Shown here in pieces: positions 27,105-35,003 of a DNA stretch of 64,000 nucleotides. This DNA comes from CAUZIZ01 sp965219005 (GTDB lineage: Bacteria > Acidobacteriota > UBA6911 > RPQK01 > JAJDTT01), in NCBI GenBank assembly GCA_965219005.1, contig CBDCMS010000003.1:620001-684000 (forward strand), written 5' to 3'. The position numbers and the translations under genes were made by a program. Below the pieces are notes generated by a model. It made no database searches. It saw only the letters and a program-made list of their open reading frames with translations, and had not been told where the DNA came from. The number at the start of each line of letters is the position of its first letter. Positions within the stretch are counted from its first letter, which is position 1.

Positions 27105-29789
27105 TCAATCTACGAAGAGGAACTCGTTCAAATTGAATACCGCCAGGCAAAGCTCGGTCAAGCCCTGAGCCTGCGCCCGATCGATGCTCTCGAGCTCGCT
27201 CGGACTCCCTTCCGGCAGCTCGCTCCAACCGTCTCCGTCAGCGCTGGCCATGGCCTGCAGAGACTCCCGGACTTCGTCACTGCCAGGGGCACGACCCAAA
27301 GCGGTCTCCCAGGCCTGCTTTACCCATTGCTCGGGGTTGTCTCCGCCCTCCCGAATCAGGCGGCCCGCAAAGATCAAAGCCTGTCGGAAAACGGCCTGGT
27401 TGTTCATCAACCAGAGGGATTGGGGTGCCACCGTGGTCACAGAACGCTCTGGACAGCTGACGGCCGGGTCCGGGGTATCGAACTTCTGGAACATGGGGAA
27501 GGTGAAGTTTCTCCGCGACAGGATATAGATGCCCCGACGGGTGTGCTCTGCCGGATCAGCGGGTACCGTCCAGGCCCACTTGAGCCTGAATCCCGCCAAC
27601 TCGTTCTCCGACAAGGGAGGAACTACCGGACGCCCGTACATCTTCGGGTTCAGGTTTCCGGCCACCGAGTGGATGCTGTCCCACAGGGTCTCTGCCTCTA
27701 GCCGTCTTCGATTGGCTCGCCACAGATAGGCATTGTCGGGGTCAGCAAGTGCGTTTTCCTTACGATGGAAGCGACTGGACATGCGGTAGGTGGAGGACTC
27801 AAGGATGAGTCGGTGCATGGATTTGAGGCTCCAACCCTGGCGAACGAACTCGGTGGCCAGCCAGTCCAGGAGCTGTGGATGCGAAGGAGGTTGTCCCTGA
27901 CTGCCAAAATCATTTGGAGTCGCCACGATTCCTCTGCCGAAATGCCACTGCCAGAGGCGGTTGACCATGACTCGAGCCGTCAAGGGATGGTCTGGGCGAG
28001 TCAGCCAAAGGGCTAATTTCTTGCGATAGCGTGGGCCATAGAGGTTCTCTTCGTCGAAGTCCACGCCATTTGCCAGGCTGGAGGGCAAGCCGGGGCCCAC
28101 CTTTTCCCGAGGGCGATCCAGGTCACCCCTTTCCAGTACCCGGACCTCAGGAATCAACTCGGTCTGGATATGCCCCAGAACCGTGGCCGAGGGGTTGTCA
28201 TAGAAACCGTCGAAGCGCACATGGTGGGAAAGGTCCTTCAGCGGCAGATCCAGGACCTTCTCGGCGATGGCCATCATCAGTTGCGCCCGTTCTTCCTTCT
28301 CCTCCGAAGTCAGGTGATCCGCCAGCTTGAAGGTCTTGCTGGGGATGAGCTTCGTCAGAGCTTCCTCTAGCGGCGCAGCAAGTTTCTTCTGCTTTTCCGT
28401 CCGCTCTGCTTCGGGTACTTCATAGGCGCGGATGACCTCAGGAGGAAACTCGGACTTCTTGGCCTCGGTGAGGCGCTTCTCGACCCTCGCTTGAAACATC
28501 TGGTGGGCCCGGCGGCGCTCGTCCAGTGCGATGTACTTGGGGTAGTACTCGTTGCGATGGAACATGCTCATCTCGGTTACGACCGGAATCGTGACCGGAT
28601 GAGAGGGTGCGAAGATGGCCTGCATCCGGTAGTAATCCTTCTGCGAGAGGGGATCGAACTTGTGGTCGTGACAGCGGGCGCATCCCATGGTGAGTCCCAG
28701 AAAGGCCGAGCTGGTGGTGTCCACCCAATCCGTCAGGCGCTCATAGCGGAGCTTGGGGGCGTCCAGCGTGGATTCACCGATAGCAGGTCCGAAACCGAAG
28801 AGGCTGGTGCCTACTTTCGCTTCCATATGTTCCACCTTCTCGGGTGGAATACCATAGCTGGTTTCGTAGAGGTCCAGGTTATCTGGCCAGAGCTCATCCG
28901 CGGCGATTTGCTCCTGGACAAACCGGTCGTAGGGTTTGTCTTCATTGAAGGATTTAATCACGTAGTCCCGGTAGCGCCAGGCGTTGGGATAGTACTCGTC
29001 GGTCTCGAAGCCTCCGCTGTCGGCGTAGCGGACGGTGTCCAGCCAGTGCCGAGCCCAGCGCTCACCGTATTGCGGCGAATCGAGTAAGTGGTTTACCAGG
29101 TTGGAATAGGCTTCGGGAGAGGTGTCCTCGATAAACTTCTCCACGGCTTCGGGTTCAGGAGGAAGACCGATCAGGTCGATGTACATTCGTCGTACCAGCT
29201 CCAGTTTGCTGGCTTCGGGCGCTGCTGCCAGGTTCTCGGCCTGCAGACGCGCGAAAATGAAGCTATCAATGGGATTCCGAACGCGATCGGAGTACTCGAC
29301 GCTCCCAGGAACAGGAGGCCGCTGCGGCTTGCGGAAGGACCACCAGTCCGAATCCGCGCTGTTTGGCTTTGTGGATGCATTGGGCCACGAGGCTCCCTGG
29401 TCGACCCAATCTTTGAGAACTCCCAGGTCTGCGGCTGATAGCCGGGTTTGACCCGGCGGCATCTTGAGGTCTCCTAGATGAGTGAGTGCCTGGTACAGAA
29501 GGCTCGAGTCCGAATCCCCAGGAACGAGCGCCGGTCCACGGCCACCTCCCCTGAGAAGGGATTCGCGGGTTCGCAGATCGAGTCCGGCCATTTGAGCCGC
29601 ACCGTGACAAGTCCAACAGTTCTGTTCCAGAATACTCAGGGCCTGATTGTTCAGGCTGGATGCACCATCAGAAGTCGCTTTCTTTGGGGTAGCCGAAAGC
29701 GCAGTCAAAAGAAGGGTTGAGAGCAGGGTCACCCATGATGCCTTGCGGCCGCATCTTCGGAAGCAACCCATTGGAGGAGATTTTTTCAC
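27105..29789 (-). CDS. PSD1-type protein: cytochrome c-like, DUF1549 and DUF1553
   Basis: This 894-residue protein starts at GTG 29789 or, equally well, ATG 29771, and has a signal peptide (WVTLLSTLLLTALSA). A heme-binding CWTCH lies near residue 57, with 'KMPPGQTRL' as a possible distal Met. DUF1549 follows ('RNPIDSFIFARLQAENL', 'YGERWARHWLDTVRYADS'), then a second 'CARCHDHKFDPLS', and DUF1553 at the C-terminus ('HPLTARVMVNRLWQWHFG', 'SMHRLILESSTYRM', 'MNNQAVFRQA'). It heads the operon PSD1-DUF1501-small secreted protein-beta-propeller. PSD1/DUF1501 pairs are abundant in Planctomycetota, Verrucomicrobiota and some Acidobacteriota, with no established biochemical role. Confidence 0.9.
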   Translation of the reverse strand: MKKSPPMGCFRRCGRKASWVTLLSTLLLTALSATPKKATSDGASSLNNQALSILEQNCWTCHGAAQMAGLDLRTRESLLRGGGRGPALVPGDSDSSLLYQALTHLGDLKMPPGQTRLSAADLGVLKDWVDQGASWPNASTKPNSADSDWWSFRKPQRPPVPGSVEYSDRVRNPIDSFIFARLQAENLAAAPEASKLELVRRMYIDLIGLPPEPEAVEKFIEDTSPEAYSNLVNHLLDSPQYGERWARHWLDTVRYADSGGFETDEYYPNAWRYRDYVIKSFNEDKPYDRFVQEQIAADELWPDNLDLYETSYGIPPEKVEHMEAKVGTSLFGFGPAIGESTLDAPKLRYERLTDWVDTTSSAFLGLTMGCARCHDHKFDPLSQKDYYRMQAIFAPSHPVTIPVVTEMSMFHRNEYYPKYIALDERRRAHQMFQARVEKRLTEAKKSEFPPEVIRAYEVPEAERTEKQKKLAAPLEEALTKLIPSKTFKLADHLTSEEKEERAQLMMAIAEKVLDLPLKDLSHHVRFDGFYDNPSATVLGHIQTELIPEVRVLERGDLDRPREKVGPGLPSSLANGVDFDEENLYGPRYRKKLALWLTRPDHPLTARVMVNRLWQWHFGRGIVATPNDFGSQGQPPSHPQLLDWLATEFVRQGWSLKSMHRLILESSTYRMSSRFHRKENALADPDNAYLWRANRRRLEAETLWDSIHSVAGNLNPKMYGRPVVPPLSENELAGFRLKWAWTVPADPAEHTRRGIYILSRRNFTFPMFQKFDTPDPAVSCPERSVTTVAPQSLWLMNNQAVFRQALIFAGRLIREGGDNPEQWVKQAWETALGRAPGSDEVRESLQAMASADGDGWSELPEGSPSELESIDRAQAQGLTELCLAVFNLNEFLFVD

Positions 29790-30346
29790 GACTGTGGCAC
29801 CGAGCGTACTGCTTCAGGTTATTCCCCTGAGCAAGACTTGTCAACGGGCCACTCGTGAGATCAGGGTCTCCTGAAGCCCTCTGACGCTGACTCCAGGTTG
29901 GCAGCCCGATGGATGGTGTTCCGGGTAGTTAATTGAGCTGGTAGGCCCGGTTCCTGCAGTTCCTTCGCCCCCTCCTAACCAAGTTTAGGAGCCTGCTTCA
30001 GCGGGCTGGAGCGAAGCGTAATAGACCGGTCCTTCAGAGGGTGTCGCAAGAGTCCATAGCGGAGTCCGGATAGCGCCGTGCATATCGATAAGCAGTGTTG
30101 AGTTCGCGAGACTGGGTTTCCAGCGTCCTGAAGTCGAGGTCAATCCCAACGGGATTGTGTATTCTAGCCCAGGGTTTCCGAACCCTGGGAAAGGTAAGGA
30201 CTCTTCAGGAATCAACCCTGTAGGGGTTGCGGAGAGCTTCATCCAGGCCCTTTCGTGGATATTTTCAAGTGACATAACTCCTGCTTACGCAACCCTTTCA
30301 GGGTTGGGTATGAGAGGGGATACCGTTAACCCAGGGTTCGGAAACC
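29790..30346. repeat. Intergenic region with palindromic REP-like modules
   Basis: This 557-bp gap holds no gene. It contains short palindromes: 29990-30007 ('agcctgcttcagcgggct'), 30141-30157 ('caatcccaacgggattg'), 30166-30189 (the intact REP that serves as IS110 target), 30213-30229 ('caaccctgtaggggttg'), 30290-30306 ('caaccctttcagggttg') and the left REP half 30330-30348. Several of these recur near the second IS110 copy at 58081-58215, and hairpins of the same kind lie at 32920-33140. This is the composition of a composite REP/BIME-type cluster. Confidence 0.75.
30166..30189 (-). repeat. Intact REP-like palindrome, unoccupied IS110 target
   Basis: On the minus strand it reads 'cccagggttcggaaaccc' followed by 'tgggct', a near-perfect hairpin. 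It contains the uninterrupted 13-mer 'gaaaccctgggct', the sequence that both IS110 copies split. Next to it (30141-30157) lies a second small palindrome in the same order as at 58167-58215, so the repeat is a composite of two modules. Confidence 0.8.
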
Positions 30347-30348
30347 CT

Positions 30349-30536
30349 TATATGTGTTATTTGTTGAAAGGAATTCGGGTCAGAACGTCTGATCCGAGCC
30401 GACCACGAGATCGTGAAACCCTCGGTCCGTCGAGACCGGAGCCCAGCGAGATCCGTGGTCGGCCCATTTCATGTCAACCCGAACAGTCGCCTGGGCCTCC
30501 GTCAAAGAGAGAGCCCGAATATAAGGAAGGGTCTCC
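30349..30536 (+). ncRNA. Predicted bridge RNA of IS110 copy A
   Basis: The noncoding leader folds into two loops in the IS621 order. The target loop is closed by 'ccgaccacg' (30399-30407) pairing with 'cgtggtcgg' (30454-30462), with an inner stem CGGTC/GACCG (30423-30427/30434-30438). It presents 'gaaaccct' (30415-30422), identical to the left target 30341-30348, and 'agcccag' (30440-30446), complementary to the right target 32907-32913. The donor loop presents 'acagtcgc' (30483-30490), identical to the right element end 32900-32907, and 'atataag' (30519-30525), complementary to the left end 30347-30353. All four guides have the polarity described for IS621. RNA ends are inferred. Confidence 0.8.
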
Positions 30537-31526
30537 ATGAAACAACTCAAAGGTAATCCTATCAACAAAACCTGGATGAGTCAGCCCGCAGCGGGCATTG
30601 ATGTCAGCAAGGATCGGCTGGATCTGTGTCTGCTGCCACGGGAGGAACACTCGGAGCACTCCAACGCGGGGGAAGGAATCGCAGAGATCCTCCGCCGTCT
30701 GGAGGGGATCGCGGGATTGGTCTCGGTGGTGGTGGAAGCCTCGGGGGGTTATGAGAAGCGGGTCCTGAGAGAGCTCAATGAGGCGGGGATCCCCGTCTGT
30801 TGCGTGAATCCTCGACAAGCTCGAGACCTGGCGAAGGGTCTGGGAATCCTGGCCAAGAATGATCGTCTGGATGCCCACGTCCTGGGGCGTTGTGGGCAGC
30901 TGGGGATTCATCGTATCAGTAAGCAGGAAACCGCGTACTATCAGCAGTTACAAGCCTACAATCGCAGACGCCGGCAACTGATTGAGTGTCGTAAGATCGA
31001 GCGGACTCGTCGCCATCAGTATGAGGATCAGGAGCTGCGTCAAGGAGTGGAGCGAATCCTTGGCCTGCTGGATCAAGAACTGAAAGAGGTTGAGCAGAAG
31101 GTGGAGGAATTGCTGCGGCTCGATGCCGAGCTACTTCGGCGCCAGGAGGTGGTGCAAAGCTGCCCGGGGATAGGGGAGCGAAGCAGTCAGATCGTGGTGT
31201 GTGAGCTGCCTGAGTTGGGCAGGGTCAATCGCAGAGAAGTCGCTTCCCTGGTGGGATTGGCCCCTTGGGATCAGGACAGCGGCGAGGGACTCCAGCCTCG
31301 TGCCATCTGGGGAGGACGGCGTCAACTCCGTAATCAGCTCTACATGTGCACGCTCTCAGCGATCCGACACAATCCGCAGATTCGCACCTTTTACAATCGC
31401 CTTGTCGCCTCCGGAAAAGAGCCTAAAGTGGCCCTGATAGCGTCCATGAGAAAGCTCCTCGTCACGCTCAACACGATGGTCAAAAACGATGATCTTTGGA
31501 GAGCACCGTTAGCCGCAGAATCTTAA
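30537..31526 (+). CDS. IS110-family transposase/recombinase (IS621-like), copy A
   Basis: This 329-residue recombinase has an N-terminal RuvC-like DEDD domain: D22 ('AGIDVSKDRLDL'), E67 ('VVVEASGGYE'), D109 and D112 ('KNDRLDAHVL'). The 42- and 3-residue spacings equal those published for IS621. A coiled-coil spans about 150-195. The C-terminal Transposase_20 domain has the helix-hairpin-helix 'SCPGIGERSSQIVVCEL' and 'ASLVGLAPWDQDSGEG', with S248 the probable catalytic serine. It is identical to the copy at 56861-57850. An 'aaggaaggg' ribosome site lies just upstream and overlaps the last guide of the bridge RNA. The stop codon is intact; the IS4 element inserted 9 bp after it. Confidence 0.95.
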   Translation: MKQLKGNPINKTWMSQPAAGIDVSKDRLDLCLLPREEHSEHSNAGEGIAEILRRLEGIAGLVSVVVEASGGYEKRVLRELNEAGIPVCCVNPRQARDLAKGLGILAKNDRLDAHVLGRCGQLGIHRISKQETAYYQQLQAYNRRRRQLIECRKIERTRRHQYEDQELRQGVERILGLLDQELKEVEQKVEELLRLDAELLRRQEVVQSCPGIGERSSQIVVCELPELGRVNRREVASLVGLAPWDQDSGEGLQPRAIWGGRRQLRNQLYMCTLSAIRHNPQIRTFYNRLVASGKEPKVALIASMRKLLVTLNTMVKNDDLWRAPLAAES

Positions 31527-31534
31527 TAATGCTT

Positions 31535-32878
31535 CACTAGTGTCCAATCATAAGTCAAATAGATTCAACTGGTTACATGAACCTCCCTGGTGATTCCTGT
31601 AATCGAAGCTGGTAAGTACTTGAATTAATGGGGTTTTCTCGAAAACAGTCAGGCTGAGAATCTGTAGAGTTGTGTAGAGGCTCAGCTCCAATTTCAGGCG
31701 TTTTTTCAGGATGGCAACGAGGATATACACGGAGATGGCGATCCAGATCTGAGTTTTGACGGCGTTCGGAGAAGTCCCATAGAAGGCTTTGATGCGCAGG
31801 TGTTGCTTGATCCATTTGAAGAAAAGTTCCACGCGCCAGCGGCAACGGTACAGCTGGGCGACAGTGAGGGCAGTCAGGGAAAAGTTGTTGCTCAAGAAGA
31901 CCAAGTGTTTTTGGGTCTCGGCGTCGTAGTAGCGGACTCGTCGGAGTTTGTCGGGGTACTTGTTGGCCGTGTAACGGCCGCTCAGGACCCCGGTTTGATC
32001 GCTTCTTAGCCCGATGCTCTTGTCGACACGATGGGAGTACAGACGGCGGAAATTCAGGCGCTGGTGGGCACGAATGATGAAGAAACCGGAACTCTGGTGC
32101 AGCCGATAAAGACGTGCGAAATCGAGATAGCCGCGATCCAGGATGTAAATGGAGCCGGGTTGGACCAGCAGATAGTCGAGGATATTGACGTCGTGAACCC
32201 GCCCCTCGGTGACCTCGACAAAGGTGGGGATGTTGCCACGTAAGTCGAGCAAAGTATGCAGTTTGATGGCTCCTTTGCGTTTGCGGAAGCGGGCCCAAGG
32301 GAACACCGAAAGACACAGATCGATGGTGGTGGAATCGAGCGCGTAGACCGTTTTTTCCAGTTCCACGGCAAAGGGCTCGCCTGCGTACAAAGTCCGTGCC
32401 TCTTGGATCAAGACTTGAGCGAAATCGGCATAAATGCGCCAATCCCGATTCTCGTTGGTATGGGCCAAAGAGCTGCGGGCCACGCGGCCTCGAATTCCCA
32501 TGTGGTAGAGTCTGCCTGCAACCGAACCTAGCGTGGCTTCGATATCCCGCAGACTCTCGCGATAGGTCAGCTGGGCGAAGACCATACACAGCCACTGCTT
32601 CCAGCAGGAGAAGTCTTTTATCTTGTAATCTCCTCGGTAGCGTTGAGCACAGAGTTGAAATTGATACCTGGGGACGCAATCCATCAGCTGGGCAAAGACG
32701 GTTCTGCGCATATCCATCTAGGCATCCTATCGGCTTGCAGGCCACAGGATTGGAGAACCGGGTCGGCACCTGCCACAGTTTCATATCAAAAAGTATCGAA
32801 AAAATTGGATTTCGATGTTAAAACAATTCTTACCAGTAACTTAGAGTTGTGCGATAGAACAACGTTTGGACACTAGTG
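31535..32878 (-). mobile_element. IS4-family insertion sequence nested in IS110 copy A
   Basis: The 1344-bp element has 13-bp terminal inverted repeats ('cactagtgtccaa') at 31535-31547 and 32866-32878. It is flanked by a 9-bp target duplication 'ataatgctt' (31526-31534 and 32879-32887). Copy B of the IS110 element carries this 9-mer only once, which proves the pre-insertion sequence and sets the order of events: IS110 arrived first, IS4 second. The insertion separates the IS110 right end from its transposase and bridge RNA. Confidence 0.93.
31548..32717 (-). CDS. IS4-family transposase
   Basis: This 389-residue DDE transposase has an N-terminal DUF4372-type region ('FAQLMDCVPRYQFQLCAQRY', 'CWKQWLCMVFAQLTYRESLRDIE'), catalytic Asp in 'VYALDSTTIDL', second Asp in 'IYILDRGYLDF', and the IS4 YREK signature 'YRCRWRVELFFKWIK' (Y-x2-R-x3-E-x6-K). 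The stop lies next to the left terminal repeat. The frame is complete, so the element may be active. A long overlapping frame on the same strand (31573-32784) is a shadow. Confidence 0.95.
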   Translation of the reverse strand: MDMRRTVFAQLMDCVPRYQFQLCAQRYRGDYKIKDFSCWKQWLCMVFAQLTYRESLRDIEATLGSVAGRLYHMGIRGRVARSSLAHTNENRDWRIYADFAQVLIQEARTLYAGEPFAVELEKTVYALDSTTIDLCLSVFPWARFRKRKGAIKLHTLLDLRGNIPTFVEVTEGRVHDVNILDYLLVQPGSIYILDRGYLDFARLYRLHQSSGFFIIRAHQRLNFRRLYSHRVDKSIGLRSDQTGVLSGRYTANKYPDKLRRVRYYDAETQKHLVFLSNNFSLTALTVAQLYRCRWRVELFFKWIKQHLRIKAFYGTSPNAVKTQIWIAISVYILVAILKKRLKLELSLYTTLQILSLTVFEKTPLIQVLTSFDYRNHQGGSCNQLNLFDL

Positions 32879-32908
32879 ATAATGCTTGACAAAACCAACA
32901 CAGTCGCT

Positions 32909-33191
32909 GGGCTGGAATCCGGAATCCCTTCAGGATTCAAATGCTCTCGGTGCTTGAACCATGTCAAGGTCTTGGGGGCTTACCCACACGGCTTCAGTTG
33001 CCTCTGAAGGGCTTCGCCCGGAAGTGGAAGCGAGACCTCCTCCCCCTAGCATCGTGTACCCTGATGTTGACTTTCGCGACACCCTCGTGAGGGCCGGGTA
33101 TCCGGGGCGATGTGACTGGTGAGCCCCGCTTCAGCGGGCTTCTCGAATGTCGGCTTTAGCCAAGATCCGGTCGGGTGCTCCAATGACTAAT
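32909..33191. repeat. Intergenic region with REP-like hairpins downstream of modC
   Basis: After the IS110 right core the REP continues ('ctgggctggaat'), then a hairpin 'ggaatcccttcaggattc' (about 32920-32937) equivalent to one beside copy B, and a hairpin 'agccccgcttcagcgggct' (33122-33140). The last lies about 50 bp after the modC stop on the minus strand and could end transcription, but it lacks a T-tract. No gene seen. Confidence 0.5.
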
Positions 33192-34265
33192 CTAATCTAC
33201 CAGGTTGAGACTGTGCACCTTTAGGAGGCAGGTCACTTCCAAGCCGGTGGCAAGCTCAAGATCAGCCGCCGCCTCGGGGGTCACCACGGCCCAGAGAATC
33301 TGGCCCACGTCCACTGCAACGAACACGTCTCCGGCGACTCGGATGAGCCGGCGCACCCGCCCAGTCAAATGATTTCTCGAACTCAGATCCTTCACGTCGC
33401 GGCGGCTGAGGACCACTGCCCCCGGGGAAAATTGGATGAAGAGAGGCTTGTGCTGGGGCAGTTGGTGTGATGGAAGCTGGAGCCTGTGCTCGCCGATACG
33501 GGCGATGGACAGTCCCGCCTGCTGCTCGATCTCCTCGACTCGAAGTAGGTTGACGGGTCCAGCAGAATCGCTCCAACTCAACGGTTCCGGACGGGTCAAT
33601 ACGTCTTCCGGTGGCCCATCCGCCAACAGTCGACCGTTCTCAATCAAGACGACCCAGTCGGCTGCGCGCCTCACCTCGGCTTGCGCGTGTGTCACGAAGA
33701 GCGTGGGAATGTGCCACTCGGCGACGACGCGCTCCAGGTAGGCGAGTATCCTCGCCTTCAGCGGTGCATCCAGCGAGGCCAAGGGTTCGTCCATGAGCAG
33801 CAACTCGGGACCGCTGAGCAGAGCTCGACCCAGTCCGACGCGCTGTCGCTCGCCACCCGAGAGGCTCTCGGGATAGCGTCCGCGAAGAGACCCGATCTCG
33901 AGAACCTCGACTACGCGTTCGAAATCCAGAGTGCGGCGCTTGTGCTTTCTCCAGCGTTGACCGTAACGCAGATTGGACTCAACCGTCAGGTGGGGGAAGA
34001 GCAGAGAATCCTGAAAGACCAGCCCTACATTCCGGGACTCGGGTGGCAGGCAGTGCCCCGTCGCCGTATCCAGGAGGGTCTGACCTGCTACACAGATCCT
34101 GCCTTGTTGCGGGCTTGTGAGTCCGGCGATCATTGAGAGAATGCTGGTCTTCCCGCTTCCGGAAGGACCGAACAGAGCTGCGAAGTGAGCTTCCAGATTC
34201 AATCTTAGGTCCAGGGCGAACCCACCCGGGTAGCGGTGTTGGCACTCGAACTCCAAGAGGCTCAT
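33192..34265 (-). CDS. modC: Molybdate ABC transporter ATP-binding protein
   Basis: This 357-residue ATPase has Walker A 'GPSGSGKTS' (33-41), Q-loop 'VGLVFQDSLLFPHLTV', signature 'SLSGGERQRVGLGRALL', Walker B 'LLLMDEPLASLD' and H-loop 'LFVTHAQAE'. The C-terminal ~120 residues form a TOBE-like oxyanion-binding regulatory domain ('NHLTGRVRRLIRVAGDVFVAVDVG'), as in ModC. It lies 33 bp downstream of the permease gene in a modABC operon. Tungstate or sulfate specificity cannot be excluded from the ATPase alone. Confidence 0.9.
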   Translation of the reverse strand: MSLLEFECQHRYPGGFALDLRLNLEAHFAALFGPSGSGKTSILSMIAGLTSPQQGRICVAGQTLLDTATGHCLPPESRNVGLVFQDSLLFPHLTVESNLRYGQRWRKHKRRTLDFERVVEVLEIGSLRGRYPESLSGGERQRVGLGRALLSGPELLLMDEPLASLDAPLKARILAYLERVVAEWHIPTLFVTHAQAEVRRAADWVVLIENGRLLADGPPEDVLTRPEPLSWSDSAGPVNLLRVEEIEQQAGLSIARIGEHRLQLPSHQLPQHKPLFIQFSPGAVVLSRRDVKDLSSRNHLTGRVRRLIRVAGDVFVAVDVGQILWAVVTPEAAADLELATGLEVTCLLKVHSLNLVD

Positions 34266-34298
34266 GTTTTGGGCAATCTCCCTCGCTACACTCGAGCT

Positions 34299-35003
34299 CT
34301 AACGCGGATGCACGGCATGCCGTCGCTCCAGCATTTCGCTGACTACCAGGGCCAGGGAAGCCAACAGGATCGATAAGGCAACCAGCCGCCAAGCCTGATC
34401 CATCCCCCCTGCCCGGTTCGCCAACGAGAAAACGGCAAGAGGCAGGGTCTGAGTCTGACCACCGATGTTTCCGGCAACCATGATGGTTGCACCGAATTCT
34501 CCGAGGCTCCGAGCGAAAGCCAGCATCCAACCCGCTATCAGCCCACGCTTGGCCAGAGGCAGGACGACCGTGAAGAAGGCGGTCAGCGGACCCGCTCCCA
34601 GGCTGCGAGCGGCTGATTCCAGACGAGGATCCGTCTGCTGAAAGGCCAGGCGGATGGCCCGGACCATCAGCGGAAAGCTGACAACCGCCGCCGCCAGGAC
34701 CGCCCCGGTCAAGCTGAACACGATCTTGATCCCGAACCAGGACGCCAGAAAACTGCCAACCGGGCTGCGCGGAGAAAAGCAGATCAGCAAGAGGTATCCG
34801 GTGACGACCGGCGGCATTACCAGGGGCAAGTTGACGAAGGCTTCTAGCAGCCACTTCAGCGACGACCGGCTGCGCGCCAGCCAATAGGCGGTCGCCACCG
34901 CGATCGGCAGTCCCGCCGAGGCAGCGCAGAGCGCCACCTGAAAGCTCAGGCCCAGGGCCGTCCACTCCTCGGCGGTCAAGAAGGGGGTCTGCTGGGGACT
35001 CAT
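34299..35003 (-). CDS. modB: Molybdate ABC transporter permease
   Basis: This 234-residue inner-membrane permease has five or six hydrophobic helices and the EAA-type loop 'ESAARSLGAGPLTAFFTVVLPLAKRGLIAG' that docks on the ATPase. 'LPLVMPPVVTGYLLL' and 'RSLGEFGATIMVAGNIGGQTQTLPLAVF' are hallmark ModB segments. ATG 35003-35001 overlaps the modA stop as ATGA, so translation is coupled. Confidence 0.93.
   Translation of the reverse strand: MSPQQTPFLTAEEWTALGLSFQVALCAASAGLPIAVATAYWLARSRSSLKWLLEAFVNLPLVMPPVVTGYLLLICFSPRSPVGSFLASWFGIKIVFSLTGAVLAAAVVSFPLMVRAIRLAFQQTDPRLESAARSLGAGPLTAFFTVVLPLAKRGLIAGWMLAFARSLGEFGATIMVAGNIGGQTQTLPLAVFSLANRAGGMDQAWRLVALSILLASLALVVSEMLERRHAVHPR

Larger units (their letters stand above)
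30347..32908 (+). mobile_element. IS110-family element, copy A (interrupted by an IS4-family element)
   Basis: The element runs from the core dinucleotide CT at 30347-30348 to the second CT at 32907-32908. Excluding the cores, and removing the IS4 insertion (31535-32878) with one copy of its target duplication, leaves 1205 bp, identical in length to copy B at 56834-58038. The left flank is the first 19 nt of a REP-like palindrome (30330-30348) and the right flank is its remainder ('ctgggctggaat'). There are no terminal inverted repeats, as usual for IS110. The layout is a ~188-nt noncoding leader, the transposase, and a short right end. Confidence 0.9.

Noticed and set aside
29500..29520. tRNA-like T-arm motif
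   Set aside because: It lies inside the coding sequence of the PSD1 gene and no cloverleaf can be formed around it.
31573..32784. 403-codon minus-strand frame overlapping the IS4 transposase in another frame
   Set aside because: The transposase frame carries the DDE and YREK motifs; the alternative frame is Pro/Arg-rich with no domain.
33122..33140. Rho-independent terminator of modC
   Set aside because: The hairpin is good but no U-tract follows on the relevant strand, and similar hairpins occur as dispersed repeats.
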